A stretch of 64,000 bases of DNA. It comes from Candidatus Lindowbacteria bacterium RIFCSPLOWO2_12_FULL_62_27 (GTDB taxonomy: Bacteria > Lindowbacteria > 2-12-FULL-62-27). The notes beneath the pieces are model-generated. The model made no database searches. It was not told the DNA's origin and worked only from the letters and a program-made list of their open reading frames with translations. Shown here piece by piece: positions 26,954 through 36,464 of this stretch; the stretch's first letter is position 1; every line of letters starts with the position of its first letter. Location of the stretch: positions 18,236 to 82,235 of the forward strand of contig MFPR01000012.1 in assembly GCA_001784175.1 (NCBI GenBank), given 5' to 3'. The translations under genes were made by a program, and so were the position numbers.

Positions 26954-28346
26954 AGAGATGTTCCTCCCTCGATTTTGTGATGCAATTGAGATCGTTTGTC
27001 ACGTCCACCGGATAATTTCCGGTAAAACAGGCCCGACAGGTTCTCTCTCCCACCACTTCACGGAGGGATTCAGGTGAAAGGAATTTGATCGAGTCGACGC
27101 CCAGATGCCGGGCCAGTTGGTCCGCCGGAAATTTATTCGCCAGAAAGTCGTTCCGGTCCGGCATGTCGATCCCGAAATAGCAGGGAAAGCGGACCATCGG
27201 AGACGCGATCCGCAGATGAATTTCCGACGCGCCGCGCTCGCGCAGGAGATGCACTATTTTTTTCGACGTCGTGCCGCGAACCACCGAATCGTCCACCACG
27301 ACAACGCGTTTACCCCGGACCGTGTCCGGAATCGTGTTGAACTTTTTCCTGACCGAGAGGTCGCGGTCGGCCTGGTAGGGCGCGATGAAACTTCGGCCGG
27401 TATAATGGCTTCGAATGAGGACGATGTCGTACGGGATGCCGGAAGCCATCGCGTATCCGAGCGCGGCCGAATTCGAGGAATCGGGGATGCCGGTGACGAT
27501 GTCGGCGTCGACGGGATGCTCTTCATGAAGCCGCCGGCCCAGTTGAATGCGGTATGAATGAATCGACCTGCCCTTGAAGAGGCTGTCCGGCCGCGAAAAG
27601 TAGATCATTTCGAACGAACAGATTTTTTCGTCCGGGGGCATCAGGAGCCGGAACGGCTCGACGCCTTTTTCGGAAACGTAAAAGCCGTCCCCCGGCGCGA
27701 TCTCCGACACGTGGTCGGCGCCGAGGATGTCGAAGGCGCAGGTTTCCGACGCAAAATAGATCGCGGCGCCTTTCTTGCCGAGATACAGCGGCCGAAATCC
27801 CATCGGGTCCCGGACGGCGGCGATGCCGTCATTGAAGAGAAAGACGAGCGAATAGGCGCCTTCGACGCCGAGAAGTCCCTTTTGAATTTTTTTGACCGGG
27901 GCCACATCGCCGGCGCGGACGATCCGATGAAGGATGACCTCGGTGTCGCTCGTGGTCCGGAACACGGATCCTTTGAGTTCAAGATCCTCCTTGAGTCTCC
28001 GCGCATTGATGATGTTGCCGTTGTGCGCCACGGCGATGATCCGGTCCCGATGCACGACTTCGAGCGGCTGGATGTCCTTCTCCGCCTCGCTGCCCGCCGT
28101 CGAGTACCGCACGTGCCCGATGCCGAACGCGCCGGGGAGCCGGTTCAGAGTGTCCTCGGAAAACGCCTGCGTCACCAGGCCCAGGCTCCGGTGCAAACCA
28201 TACCGGCCGCCGCCCGAACTCACCACCATACCCGCGCTTTCCTGTCCCCGGTGCTGCTGGGCATAGAGACCCAAGTACAGATCACGGGCCGCCGTCGGAC
28301 TGCCGAACACGCCGAATACGCCACACTTCTCACGAAGGCCCATCAT
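26940..28346 (-). CDS. purF: Amidophosphoribosyltransferase
   Basis: The 468-residue enzyme starts MMGLREK before the catalytic CGVFGVFG, so a short propeptide is removed to expose the N-terminal cysteine. The Ntn-glutaminase motifs (QQHRGQESAG, IGHVRYSTAG) are followed by the PRPP site VVVVDDSVVRGTTSKKIV. Cysteines in ICSFEMIYFSRPDS, FPCYFGID and RTCRACFTG match the four ligands of the oxygen-sensitive [4Fe-4S] PurF class. It commits PRPP to purine synthesis. The ATG at 28346 overlaps the purQ stop. Confidence 0.96.
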   Translation of the reverse strand: MMGLREKCGVFGVFGSPTAARDLYLGLYAQQHRGQESAGMVVSSGGGRYGLHRSLGLVTQAFSEDTLNRLPGAFGIGHVRYSTAGSEAEKDIQPLEVVHRDRIIAVAHNGNIINARRLKEDLELKGSVFRTTSDTEVILHRIVRAGDVAPVKKIQKGLLGVEGAYSLVFLFNDGIAAVRDPMGFRPLYLGKKGAAIYFASETCAFDILGADHVSEIAPGDGFYVSEKGVEPFRLLMPPDEKICSFEMIYFSRPDSLFKGRSIHSYRIQLGRRLHEEHPVDADIVTGIPDSSNSAALGYAMASGIPYDIVLIRSHYTGRSFIAPYQADRDLSVRKKFNTIPDTVRGKRVVVVDDSVVRGTTSKKIVHLLRERGASEIHLRIASPMVRFPCYFGIDMPDRNDFLANKFPADQLARHLGVDSIKFLSPESLREVVGERTCRACFTGNYPVDVTNDLNCITKSREEHLYVRI

Positions 28347-29158
28347 CGCGGATCGCCCGCCCCGACAGATACATCGCGTCGCACCAGATGGTTGTATATG
28401 GATTTGAAAAAATAGTATCCCCATCCCCAGCGGGACTGCGCCGACGGCGGGCTGGCGTCGGAGACGCCGGCACTTGGGGCGCCGGAGGCGCTGACCCGGC
28501 CGGAACCCCAGTCCGGATCGTAGTGATCTTCGCTGTACAGGAATCGCTCCGGATGCGGCATGAGGCCGAACACGCGACCCGAATCGTCCTGCAAACCCGC
28601 GATCGCGCAGGCCGAGCCGTTCACGTTGTCTTCATACACGAGCGGCGCCAGTCCCGAAGCGATGTAGGATTCCGCCAGCCCCGGCCGGGCGACAAACCGG
28701 CCCTCCCGATGGGCGATCGGCAGCTCGAAGACGTCCGGGAGGGCTGAGAGATAGGGATTGTCCGGGCACAGCGTCCGAAGCCGGACCCATCGGCAGAGGA
28801 AGGCATGGCTTGCGTTTTCGATCAGCCGGCCTTCCGGCAGAAGGCCGAGCTGAACGAGAATCTGAAACCCGTTGCAGATGCCCAGGATCAATCCGCCGGC
28901 CGACCGGTAGGCCAGGAGCGCATCGCCCAGTTTCCGCTGGATCTCCAGCCGCGCAAGCCGGCCCGCGCCGATGTAATCGCCGTAACTGAATCCGCCCGGA
29001 AGAACCAGGAGGTCCGAGCCGCAAATGAGTTCGCGGGTCGCATCCGAAAAGGGCACGATGTCGGCGGCAAATCCTGCCAGCCGCAGCGCCCGCGCCGTTT
29101 CCCCGTCACAGTTCGTGCCGGGAAATTTCAGAAGTGTCGCTTGAGGCCGTTTTTCCAT
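28343..29158 (-). CDS. purQ: FGAM synthase glutaminase subunit PurQ with C-terminal repeat insert
   Basis: The 271-residue class I amidotransferase shows LLKFPGTNCDGETARAL, LVLPGGFSYGDYIGAG, the nucleophile in LILGICNGFQILVQLG and LMPHPERF. It feeds ammonia to PurL. After the catalytic His/Glu motif, residues about 219-238 come from copy 3 of the 48-bp hairpin repeat, followed by the native-looking WGWGYYFFKSIYNHL. The ATG at 29158 lies inside the purL end (31-base overlap); longer frames to 29440 are shadows of purL. Confidence 0.94.
   Translation of the reverse strand: MEKRPQATLLKFPGTNCDGETARALRLAGFAADIVPFSDATRELICGSDLLVLPGGFSYGDYIGAGRLARLEIQRKLGDALLAYRSAGGLILGICNGFQILVQLGLLPEGRLIENASHAFLCRWVRLRTLCPDNPYLSALPDVFELPIAHREGRFVARPGLAESYIASGLAPLVYEDNVNGSACAIAGLQDDSGRVFGLMPHPERFLYSEDHYDPDWGSGRVSASGAPSAGVSDASPPSAQSRWGWGYYFFKSIYNHLVRRDVSVGAGDPR
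28446..28502. repeat. 48-bp double-hairpin coding repeat, copy 3
   Basis: GGCGTC-GGA-GACGCC and GCGCC-GGA-GGCGC hairpins are joined by GGCACTTGGG, with GACCCGGCC on the right. The sequence is nearly identical to copy 1 over the core and is read in the same frame ([16 protein letters not shown]) near the end of PurQ. Confidence 0.88.
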
Positions 29159-31572
29159 ATCTCTTTCAATTCCGTGATCGGTTCGGTCAGCCAGGGGTCG
29201 CGCGCAGCGTCCATGCGGATGATCAGGTTCCGATGCACGGGCGTGGCCTGGCCGAGGATGGAGAACGGCGTTCCGGCAAACCGTTCGTAGACGTCGCCCA
29301 GATGCGCCTTGTCCACCTCGAACAGGATCCGGCCGTTCGACTCGGAAAACAAAAGATCCGCCGGACCGAGGCCGCGTTCGCGGTCCATTCGAACGAGGTC
29401 GATCTCCACGCCGGCCCGCGTCGAAAACGCCAGCTCGCACAGAGCCACCGCGAGGCCCCCCTCCGAAACGTCATGCGCCGACAGGATCAATCCCGACTGC
29501 ACGCATTCATGAAACCGCCGGTACGTCTCAAATACCCGGTCCGCTTCCAGCCCCGGCGCCGCGCCATCCTCCACGCCCAGCATCCGATGAAACGCGCTGC
29601 CTCCCAGTTCCCCTTTCGTTTGGCCGGCCAGGCAGATCATGGTGTCCGACCGGCGCAGCGTTGCGCCCGTTACGTGGTCTTTGCGATCCACGACGCCGAG
29701 CGCGGTCACAAGAAGCGTGACGGGGATCGAGCGGGCCGTTCCGCCGGAAACGAAATAATTATGAAAGGAATCTTTTCCGGAAATGAACGGCGCGCCGTAC
29801 GTTTCCGCCGCGTGCGACATCCCTTTGACGCATTCGACCAGCCGGCCCAGCTCGTCGGGACGATCCGGATCGCCCATGCAAAAATTGTCGAGAAGTGCGA
29901 TCTTGTCGGGATGCGCGCCGGCCACGACCACCTGCCGCACCGCCTCATCCACGGCCGACTGGCCCATCCGGTACGGATCGAGAATCCCGTACTGCGGCAA
30001 AAGTGACACGCCGATGGCGATGCACTTGGCGGTTCCTTCCGCCCGAACGACGACGCCGTCCTGGGCATTGTCGCCGCCGGCGCCGGCCAGAGGCTTGAGG
30101 ACCGTGTTGCCCTGAACCTCAAAATCATATTCGCGGATGACGGGCTCCCGCGAGGCGATGTTCATATCCCCGAGCAGGGACCGGACCCACTGGCGCATAT
30201 CCCGCCGCGCGGTGGCCGTCCGGTCGAGGGCGGGCGTGGCGGGCGCCACCCCAAGAGACCGGGACGCCGGAGAATATTCGGACCGCAGAGATTTCTGCGG
30301 CGCCGAGTGGAGGAATTCCACATCAAGGCGGCACTGCCGCTGTCCGGCCGCGAAGACTTCGAGGGCGGGCGTGCCCGTGATCTCGCCGATTTCGACGCAT
30401 TCGGTTTCATGCCGCACCGCCAGCCGGTCCAGCGCATCCAGGTCGGCCGGACGGACCGCCATCACCATGCGCTCCTGGCTTTCGGAAAGAAAAATTTCCC
30501 ACGGTTCGAGATTCTCTTCTTTGAGCGGGACGCGGTCCAGATCGACCCGCGCGCCGGCCGCCCGCGCCATCTCGCCGATGGCGCTTGAGAGGCCGCCGGC
30601 GCCGCAATCGGTGATCGCCTCGATGAGCCCCGCCTCGCGCGCTTCCAATATGAAGTCCGTCAGTTTTTTTTCCTCAATCGGGTTTCCGATCTGAACCGCC
30701 TGCCGGTCCGACTCGTGACTCTCGCCGGTCAGGGACGCTGACGAAAAGGTCGCGCCGTGCAGTCCGTCCCGGCCCGTCCGCGCGCCGGCCACGACAATTT
30801 TCAAGCCGGGATACACTGCCTTTGGAATGGCACGAGTCGGAATCAGGCCGGCGGCGCCGCAGAAAACCAGCGGGTTGCAGGTGAACCGATCGTCAAAATG
30901 AATCGCGCCTGCGACCGTCGGAATGCCCATCCGGTTGCCGTAGTCGCGCACGCCCCTCACCACGCCGCGGAAAACGCCCAGCGGATGGATCACGCCGCCG
31001 GGCAGGGCATCCGGATCGGCGTCCGGCCGGCCGAAACAGAAAACGTCCAGGCTCGCAACCGGTTTGGCGGCCTGGCCCGCGCCCAGAATGTCCCGGATGA
31101 CGCCGCCCAGGCCGGTGTTCGCGCCGGCGTAAGGCTCGATCGCGGACGGATGATTATGGGTTTCGACTTTCAGGCACGCGGCCGTCGTGTCATCCAGCCG
31201 GATGAAGCCGGCGTTGTCGTCGAATGCGCCGAGGACAAATCCGGGCTTTTGCCGCCGGATCCGGTCGGTGACGCCTTGAATGAAGGTCGCGAAAATGCCG
31301 TCCACAATTTCGGTCTTCCGGCCGTTCCGGTGAATGATCCGAGCGTTGAATACGCGGTGCTTGCAGTGCTCGCTCCACGTCTGCGCCAGGACCTCGATCT
31401 CGAGCAGGGTCGGCCGGCGGCTCAGGCTCCGGAAATAATCCTGGATCGCAATGAGGTCGGGGACCGACAGCGGCAGTTTTCGTTGAGCGCTGAATGCCGC
31501 CATCTCGTCGATGGTCTCCACGTCGAGCTGCGGCGCGGCTTCAGGCGATTCCAGAAGCGTCGAATCAAGCAT
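29128..31572 (-). CDS. purL: FGAM synthase large subunit PurL
   Basis: The 814-residue protein is the synthetase component that converts FGAR to FGAM with ATP and ammonia from PurQ. Typical segments are LAQTWSEHCKHRVF, VETHNHPSAIEPYAGANTG, GGVIRDILGAG, DCGAGGLSSAIGEMA, GKDSFHNYF and SAHDVSEGGLAVALCELAF. It belongs to the small, three-subunit type that needs separate PurS and PurQ, both of which flank it. It is somewhat longer than the Bacillus protein. The ATG at 31572 overlaps the PurS gene end by eight bases. Confidence 0.96.
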   Translation of the reverse strand: MLDSTLLESPEAAPQLDVETIDEMAAFSAQRKLPLSVPDLIAIQDYFRSLSRRPTLLEIEVLAQTWSEHCKHRVFNARIIHRNGRKTEIVDGIFATFIQGVTDRIRRQKPGFVLGAFDDNAGFIRLDDTTAACLKVETHNHPSAIEPYAGANTGLGGVIRDILGAGQAAKPVASLDVFCFGRPDADPDALPGGVIHPLGVFRGVVRGVRDYGNRMGIPTVAGAIHFDDRFTCNPLVFCGAAGLIPTRAIPKAVYPGLKIVVAGARTGRDGLHGATFSSASLTGESHESDRQAVQIGNPIEEKKLTDFILEAREAGLIEAITDCGAGGLSSAIGEMARAAGARVDLDRVPLKEENLEPWEIFLSESQERMVMAVRPADLDALDRLAVRHETECVEIGEITGTPALEVFAAGQRQCRLDVEFLHSAPQKSLRSEYSPASRSLGVAPATPALDRTATARRDMRQWVRSLLGDMNIASREPVIREYDFEVQGNTVLKPLAGAGGDNAQDGVVVRAEGTAKCIAIGVSLLPQYGILDPYRMGQSAVDEAVRQVVVAGAHPDKIALLDNFCMGDPDRPDELGRLVECVKGMSHAAETYGAPFISGKDSFHNYFVSGGTARSIPVTLLVTALGVVDRKDHVTGATLRRSDTMICLAGQTKGELGGSAFHRMLGVEDGAAPGLEADRVFETYRRFHECVQSGLILSAHDVSEGGLAVALCELAFSTRAGVEIDLVRMDRERGLGPADLLFSESNGRILFEVDKAHLGDVYERFAGTPFSILGQATPVHRNLIIRMDAARDPWLTEPITELKEIWKNGLKRHF

Positions 31573-31957
31573 GGCTCACACACCACTCGTGAATAACCGG
31601 ATTGGCCGCGTCCCGGCGGAACCGCTCCAAAAATTCAGCGGCTGCGGGCACGGCCCGCACATAAAACCGGCGGGCGATCCGCAGATCGTTCAGCCGGAAT
31701 TTTTCCGGGGCGGCGGCGCGGTAATAATTGAGGATCGATTCACGCTCAAGATCGAGCATATTCGGTTTCAACCGGATGTCGACCCTGGCGTCTCCCTCGA
31801 AGTACGGCCGGTCGGAAAAATGCGCGATTTCGCCGACCCCGTCGACCAACGCGTCCAGGAGAAACGCCCGCAGCGACCGTTCATCCCCGGAGAAATCCAG
31901 CGTGTAGACCCGCGTCTCCCGGAACGTCGCGCCCGCCGGCGCCGGCGTGTGCGTCAT
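31565..31957 (-). CDS. purS: PurS-like subunit of FGAM synthase
   Basis: The protein between purC and purL has the PurS-type sequence VDIRLKPNMLDLERESILNYY and a repeated strand-helix layout starting at RVYTLDFSGDERS. At about 130 residues it is longer than classic PurS (about 80), which suggests two half-domains as in the N-terminus of large PurL. PurS bridges PurL and PurQ in the three-protein complex. The ATG at 31957 is listed; a GTG at 32014 in frame, overlapping the purC end by 17 bases, is an equally possible start. Function is inferred from position and motif. Confidence 0.75.
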   Translation of the reverse strand: MTHTPAPAGATFRETRVYTLDFSGDERSLRAFLLDALVDGVGEIAHFSDRPYFEGDARVDIRLKPNMLDLERESILNYYRAAAPEKFRLNDLRIARRFYVRAVPAAAEFLERFRRDAANPVIHEWCVSHA

Positions 31958-31997
31958 CTCGCCCGCGGCCCGGCTTTCCAGGAAGCGGGACACGACC

Positions 31998-32714
31998 TCA
32001 AGCGTGGACCGCACCGGCCACCCGACCCAGAACTTCGCTGTAACTGCCCATCACGTCGCCCATGTCACGCCGGAACCGGTCCTTGTCCAGGATTTTCCCT
32101 GTCTCCGTGTCCCACAGTCGGCACGTGTCCGGCGTGATCTCATCCGCGAGGATGATATCCTTTTTCTGAGGGCACAGGCGGCCAAACTCGAGTTTAAAAT
32201 CGACCAGCCGGATGCCGATCTTTTTGAAAAATCCGGTGAGGAGATCGTTGACCTGCGAAGCCAGAAACCGCACCGTGTTCAGTTCCCGGACGGTCGCCAG
32301 CCGCATCTCGCGGATGTGCTCCTGCGTGATCATCGGATCGCCCAGCTCGTCGCTTTTGTAATAGTACTCAAAAATCGGCGAGGAGAGCAGGCGGCCCTCC
32401 TCCCAGCCGGTCCGTTTGGCCAGGCTTCCCGCCACCGTGTTGCGCACGACGACTTCGACGGGAATGATCTCGACCCGGCGCACGATCAAGTGCGTGTCGT
32501 CCACGTCGCGCACCAGGTGCGTGGGGATGCCGTCCTGTTCGAGCAGGTTCAGGAAATAATAGGTGAGCCGCTTGTTGATCCGGCCCTTGTCCTTGAACTG
32601 CGTCTTCTTTAGCCCGTTGAAGGCCGTCGCATCGTCCTTGAACTCCATCAGAAGCTCGTCCGGCCGGTCGGTCAGATACAGCCGTTTGGCTTTTCCTTCG
32701 TATAGAAGTTGCAT
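31998..32714 (-). CDS. purC: SAICAR synthetase
   Basis: The 238-residue enzyme couples CAIR with aspartate. It starts MQLLYEGKAKRLYLTD and has VVVRNTVAGSLAKRTG, the signature LVDFKLEFGR, and IILADEITPDTCRLWD with DKDRFRRDMG. It is the first gene of the long operon, preceded by AGGGGGTAAGGA and, further up, by two palindromic repeats and a guanine riboswitch. Confidence 0.96.
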   Translation of the reverse strand: MQLLYEGKAKRLYLTDRPDELLMEFKDDATAFNGLKKTQFKDKGRINKRLTYYFLNLLEQDGIPTHLVRDVDDTHLIVRRVEIIPVEVVVRNTVAGSLAKRTGWEEGRLLSSPIFEYYYKSDELGDPMITQEHIREMRLATVRELNTVRFLASQVNDLLTGFFKKIGIRLVDFKLEFGRLCPQKKDIILADEITPDTCRLWDTETGKILDKDRFRRDMGDVMGSYSEVLGRVAGAVHA

Positions 32715-32740
32715 GGTCCTTACCCCCTGTTTCCGCGTAT

Positions 32741-32789
32741 CCTCCCTCTCCCGCCTGTGGCGGGAGAGGGTCGGGGTGAGGGTGGCAGG
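32741..32789. repeat. GA-rich palindromic repeat in the purC leader (1)
   Basis: CCCTCTCCCGCC-TGT-GGCGGGAGAGGG is a 12-bp perfect stem, followed by TCGGGGTGAGGGT, so it lies in opposite orientation to most copies. It starts about 27 bases upstream of the purC ATG, within the presumed leader RNA. Confidence 0.88.
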
Positions 32790-32808
32790 TTTCGGTCGTC
32801 GCCATCTG

Positions 32809-32858
32809 CCCCCCTCACCTCAATCCTCTCCCCCCTGCGGGGGGAGAGGAGGTGAGTA
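32809..32858. repeat. GA-rich palindromic repeat in the purC leader (2)
   Basis: CCCCCCTCACCTCAATC precedes CCTCTCCCCCC-TGC-GGGGGGAGAGG and AGGTGAG. Together with the copy at 32741 it places two large hairpins between the riboswitch and purC. Confidence 0.88.
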
Positions 32859-32972
32859 GTTACGTTCGTTCTTTGTTCCGGGTAACGGGGGACAGGGCAT
32901 CTGCCTTTAAGTGAGTGATCTCGCCAGGGCGGGCGGCCAGTGGCCGCGGGCGCGCAAACGGCGGGCTCAGTC

Positions 32973-33039
32973 ACTCGTAGTCAGGAGGTTCCGGCCTCCT
33001 GGTAGATACTCCCGGTCCCATTACCAGGATTATACGAGT
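32973..33039 (-). promoter_or_regulatory. Guanine-class purine riboswitch upstream of the purC operon
   Basis: On the minus strand P1 is ACTCGTA/TACGAGT (7 bp, perfect). J1/2 is TAAT, P2 is CCTGGT/ACCGGG, J2/3 reads GTATCTACC, P3 is CAGGAGG/CCTCCTG with a CCGGAA loop, and J3/1 is ACTA with the specificity cytosine. GG in loop 2 can pair with CC in loop 3. These match the purine aptamer core; cytosine rather than uracil in J3/1 indicates guanine. It lies 259 bases before purC, so guanine should repress the pur/pyr/gua/car operon. No certain promoter was seen between it and nrdJ. Confidence 0.9.
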
Positions 33040-33083
33040 TCGTGATCCAACGTCTGAAATTCCGTGATCCTCTCCTAACTTGG

Positions 33084-33105
33084 GCTCGAAATCAAATTTT
33101 CGAGC
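33084..33105 (-). terminator. Hairpin just after the nrdJ stop
   Basis: GCTCGAAA-ATTTGA-TTTCGAGC gives an 8-bp stem beginning five bases after the nrdJ stop codon. No U-run follows, so it is a weak candidate terminator or an RNA end-stabilising hairpin. Confidence 0.4.
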
Positions 33106-33109
33106 GAGT

Positions 33110-36100
33110 TTATGAGCAACCCAATGTGTTGCCGCAGTTTGTACATTTGTAGCAGGTACCGCTCCGCACCGTGACGTGGCCGCAGGCGTTGCAGAACGGG
33201 GCGTCCGACATCAGCGACGAATGGAATTCGTTCACCACCGCCGTCACGCCCGATTTGCCGTTGCCGCCGTTCGATTTCTCATCAATGTCCTTATCGTCCG
33301 GCGGTTTCACCTGCGCGACGTCCGTGCGTTTGAGGTAATCGACCGCCAGGATTCGAAATATCATATCGATGACCGAGGTGGAGTACTTCACGTACGGATG
33401 GCCTTCGACTGGACCATAGGGCTGAAACCGGCTGAACGTGAAAGAATCGACATATTCCTCCATCGGGACGCCATATTGTAATCCGAGGGATACGGCAATC
33501 GCGAAACAGTTCATCAGGCTCCGAAAGGCCGCGCCCTCCTTGTGCATGTCGATGAACAATTCCCCGAGCGTCCGGTCCTCGTATTCGCCCGTGCGCAGAT
33601 ACACCTTGTGACCGCCCACCCGCAGCTCATAGGTGATGCCGCCGCGTTTGCGGGGCAACCGACGGCGGCGCGGACCGGCCTCCTCCCGGGCCGGCGCGGC
33701 GCCGTCCTTCTCCTCATCCACCGGGCGGATCGACACGAGGGCCTGCACGGCTTTGGAGCCGTCCCGATAGATGGAAATGCATTTGCATCCAAGTTTCCAC
33801 GCCATCCGGTAAGCCTCTTTCACGTCCTCCACGGTCGCGTCGGCGGGCATGTTGATGGTCTTGGAAATGGACCCGGAAATAAACGGCTGGGCCGCGGCGA
33901 TCATCCGAATGTGCGACGGCCAGCCCAGCGCGCGCCGGCCATGGATGCCACAGCGGTTGGCGCAATCAAAAATCGGGAGATGGTCCTCTTTGAGGTGCGG
34001 CGCAAATTCGATGGTCTGCCAGCCGCAAATGTACTTGTTCGCCGTCTCGATGTCTTCCTTTGAGTAACCCAGATGATCCAGCAGATTGAAATCGAACCGG
34101 GTGAGATCATCCTCCGGCACGCCCAGCCGCAGGAGGGCGGCGCGATCGAACGAGGCGGCAGAAAATACCTGCGTCAGGTGCAGGGCGTTCGGCAGCATTT
34201 CTTCGATTCTTTTAACGCGGCCGGGGTCAAGACCCTTGCCGATCAGAGACTCCGCATGGATGGCCGGCGCGCCCTGAAACGTCCCTCGCCCGAGCACATG
34301 GTGCGTCACGTCGGCGATCTGGTCGTCCGCGTAGCCGAGCCGCCGGAGCGCCTCCGGAACCGCCTGGTTCACGATCTTGAAGTACCCGCCGCCGGCCAGT
34401 TTCTTGAATTTCACCAGCGAATAATCGGGCTCGATTCCGGTCGTGTCGCAATCCATCAGAAGGCCGATCGTGCCGGTCGGCGCCAGGACCGACGTCTGGG
34501 CGTTCCGGAATCCGAATTTCCGTCCCAGGGCCAGCGCATGGTCCCAGGATGCACAGGCCTCTTCGTAGAGATAATACGTGAGCAGGTCCTTGTCGATCCC
34601 ATGGGCGGCGTCCCGATGCATTTCGATGACGTCCAGCATGGCCTCGCGGTTTTTCGAATATCCCGCAAACGGTCCGTTGACTTCCGCCAGCCGCGCGGAC
34701 TGCGCGTAGGCGGCGCCGCACATGAGCGCCGTCACGGCCGAGCAGACGGCGCGGCCGCGGTCGGAATCATAGGGGATGCCCATGAGCATGAGCAGCGTCC
34801 CGAGGTTCGCGTAGCCAAGTCCGAGCGGCCGGTAGTCATGAGAATTTTTGGCGATCTCGGCGGTCGGATAGGACGCGAAATCCACGATGATCTCCTGGGC
34901 CGTCGTCAGGAGTTCCACCGTATGCCGGAATGCGGCCACGTCGAAGGCGCCGTCGGGTTTCAAGAATTTGGCCAGATTGATCGACGCGAGATTGCAGGCG
35001 CTGTCGTCAAGAAACATGTACTCCGAGCAGGGATTGCTCGCGTTGATCCGGCCGGTCTTCTTGCACGTGTGCCACCGGTTGATCGTCGTGTCAAACTGCA
35101 GGCCGGGGTCGGCGCACTCCCAGGCGGCGTGGCAAATCCTGTCGAACAGGTCCGGCGCGCGGTATTCCTTCGCGACCTTGCCCGACGTCACAAACCGCGT
35201 CTGCCAGGCGCCGCCCTCCTCGACCGCCCGCATGAATTCGTCCGGAACGCGCACGCTGTTGTTCGAGTTCTGGCCGCTCACGGTCTTGTAGGCCTCTCCG
35301 TCCATCTCGCCGGAAAATCCGGCGGCGATGATCGCGCGCGCCTTCGCCTCCTCCCGCGCCTTCCAGGACACGAAGGCCTCGATGTCCGGGTGGTCGGCGT
35401 TCAGGATCACCATCTTCGCCGCGCGGCGGGTCGTCCCGCCCGATTTGATGGCGCCGCCGACCTTGTCGTAAATCTCCAGAAACGACATGAGTCCGGAGGA
35501 ATTCCCGCCGTTCGAGAGCGGCTCGCCCGCGCCCCGCACGGTCGAGTAGTTGCTGCCCGCGCCGGAGCCGAACTTGAAAATCTTCATCTCGCGTTTCACG
35601 TGCTCCGCCAGGTCCATGAGATCGTCCTTGATCGATACGATGAAACACGCGGAAAGCTGCGGCCGCGAATACGCGTCCTCGGCTTCGCGGGCGGCGTTCA
35701 ACCTTTCGTCGTAGCAGAAATTCCCGATGGGACTGCCCTTGATTCCATATTCATGTAAAAGCCCGCAGTTGAACCAGACGGGCGAATTGAACGCGGAGAT
35801 CTGGTGGATCAGGAGGTGGGTCAGTTCCATTTCGAAAATGTCCGCGTCCTCTTCCGTGCAGAAAATCCGCTGCCGCTCGCCCTCCTGCCGGAGCGTCCGG
35901 GCCAGCCGCGTCACCACCTGGCGCGCGCCGGTTTCCATGTCGGTCCCGGGCACGCCGGCCTTCCGAATGTATTTGGACGCCAGTATGTCGGTCGCAAGCT
36001 GTGACCAGAACTCGGGCACCTCGATGTCCTTGAGTTCAAAGACCACCGTGCCGTCCGGATTCAGGATGCGGGATGTCCGCTTCGTCCAGGTGATCTCATC

Positions 36101-36223
36101 GAACGGATGAATTCCTTTTTTAGTGAACACGCGCGTAAATCGCAGGCCTCTCGGCAAATCCCGCCTCTGCAGGGCCGGACGAACCCTCCGGCCGGCCACC
36201 GGCGTCTGAAGTTTCATGGTCAT
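33110..36223 (-). CDS. nrdJ: Vitamin B12-dependent (class II) ribonucleotide reductase
   Basis: The protein of about 1037 residues reduces ribonucleotides to deoxyribonucleotides using adenosylcobalamin. It shows [55 protein letters not shown], the finger-loop region [20 protein letters not shown] and a C-terminal zinc ribbon FCNACGH...[15 protein letters not shown] basic insert ([16 protein letters not shown]) separates the barrel from the C-terminal domain. The ATG at 36223 (MTMKLQTP) is preferred; AAGGTGGGG lies about 15 bases upstream, and ATGs at 36277/36271 are alternatives. The gene has its own promoter and a guanine riboswitch, an unusual control for a reductase. Confidence 0.93.
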   Translation of the reverse strand: MTMKLQTPVAGRRVRPALQRRDLPRGLRFTRVFTKKGIHPFDEITWTKRTSRILNPDGTVVFELKDIEVPEFWSQLATDILASKYIRKAGVPGTDMETGARQVVTRLARTLRQEGERQRIFCTEEDADIFEMELTHLLIHQISAFNSPVWFNCGLLHEYGIKGSPIGNFCYDERLNAAREAEDAYSRPQLSACFIVSIKDDLMDLAEHVKREMKIFKFGSGAGSNYSTVRGAGEPLSNGGNSSGLMSFLEIYDKVGGAIKSGGTTRRAAKMVILNADHPDIEAFVSWKAREEAKARAIIAAGFSGEMDGEAYKTVSGQNSNNSVRVPDEFMRAVEEGGAWQTRFVTSGKVAKEYRAPDLFDRICHAAWECADPGLQFDTTINRWHTCKKTGRINASNPCSEYMFLDDSACNLASINLAKFLKPDGAFDVAAFRHTVELLTTAQEIIVDFASYPTAEIAKNSHDYRPLGLGYANLGTLLMLMGIPYDSDRGRAVCSAVTALMCGAAYAQSARLAEVNGPFAGYSKNREAMLDVIEMHRDAAHGIDKDLLTYYLYEEACASWDHALALGRKFGFRNAQTSVLAPTGTIGLLMDCDTTGIEPDYSLVKFKKLAGGGYFKIVNQAVPEALRRLGYADDQIADVTHHVLGRGTFQGAPAIHAESLIGKGLDPGRVKRIEEMLPNALHLTQVFSAASFDRAALLRLGVPEDDLTRFDFNLLDHLGYSKEDIETANKYICGWQTIEFAPHLKEDHLPIFDCANRCGIHGRRALGWPSHIRMIAAAQPFISGSISKTINMPADATVEDVKEAYRMAWKLGCKCISIYRDGSKAVQALVSIRPVDEEKDGAAPAREEAGPRRRRLPRKRGGITYELRVGGHKVYLRTGEYEDRTLGELFIDMHKEGAAFRSLMNCFAIAVSLGLQYGVPMEEYVDSFTFSRFQPYGPVEGHPYVKYSTSVIDMIFRILAVDYLKRTDVAQVKPPDDKDIDEKSNGGNGKSGVTAVVNEFHSSLMSDAPFCNACGHVTVRSGTCYKCTNCGNTLGCS

Positions 36224-36367
36224 ATCAAGTCTTTTCGCCCCACCTTCCCCGTTTCTCGACTCTTCACTCATTCGCATCCTGATTGGGACCTTCAAAGGAG
36301 GGACCACAAGTGAAAGACCTCGCGCGCCATGCATACACCGGCGAACCGCACGCCCGCGAACTCTTGT

Positions 36368-36436
36368 CACCCGTAGTAGGGAGGTTCCGGCCCCCCTGTA
36401 GAAACTCCCGGACCCATTACCAGGATTATACGAGTG
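36368..36436 (-). promoter_or_regulatory. Guanine-class purine riboswitch upstream of nrdJ
   Basis: On the minus strand P1 is CACTCGTA/TACGGGTG (8 bp with one U-G pair). J1/2 is TAAT, P2 is CCTGG/CCGGG, J2/3 is GTTTCTAC, P3 is AGGGGG/CCTCCCT-type with a CCGGAA loop, and J3/1 is ACTA. The specificity position is cytosine and the J2/3 residue that is altered in Mesoplasma 2'-deoxyguanosine aptamers keeps uracil, so guanine is the predicted ligand. It starts about 22 bases after the predicted transcription start and lies 144 bases upstream of the nrdJ ATG. It is clearly homologous to the purC-operon riboswitch. Confidence 0.9.
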
Positions 36437-36464
36437 AATCTATTTCACATCGCAAACAGTCGGG

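Noticed and set aside
33040..33110. A promoter for the purC operon between nrdJ and the riboswitch
   Set aside because: Only TTGATT with a poor -10 (GAGGAT) could be found; not strong enough to list. The direct repeat GGATCACG there has no known meaning.
36368..36436. Assignment as a Mesoplasma-type 2'-deoxyguanosine riboswitch
   Set aside because: The J2/3 uracil that I recall being altered in that class is retained, so sequence alone favours guanine; kept only as a ligand to test.
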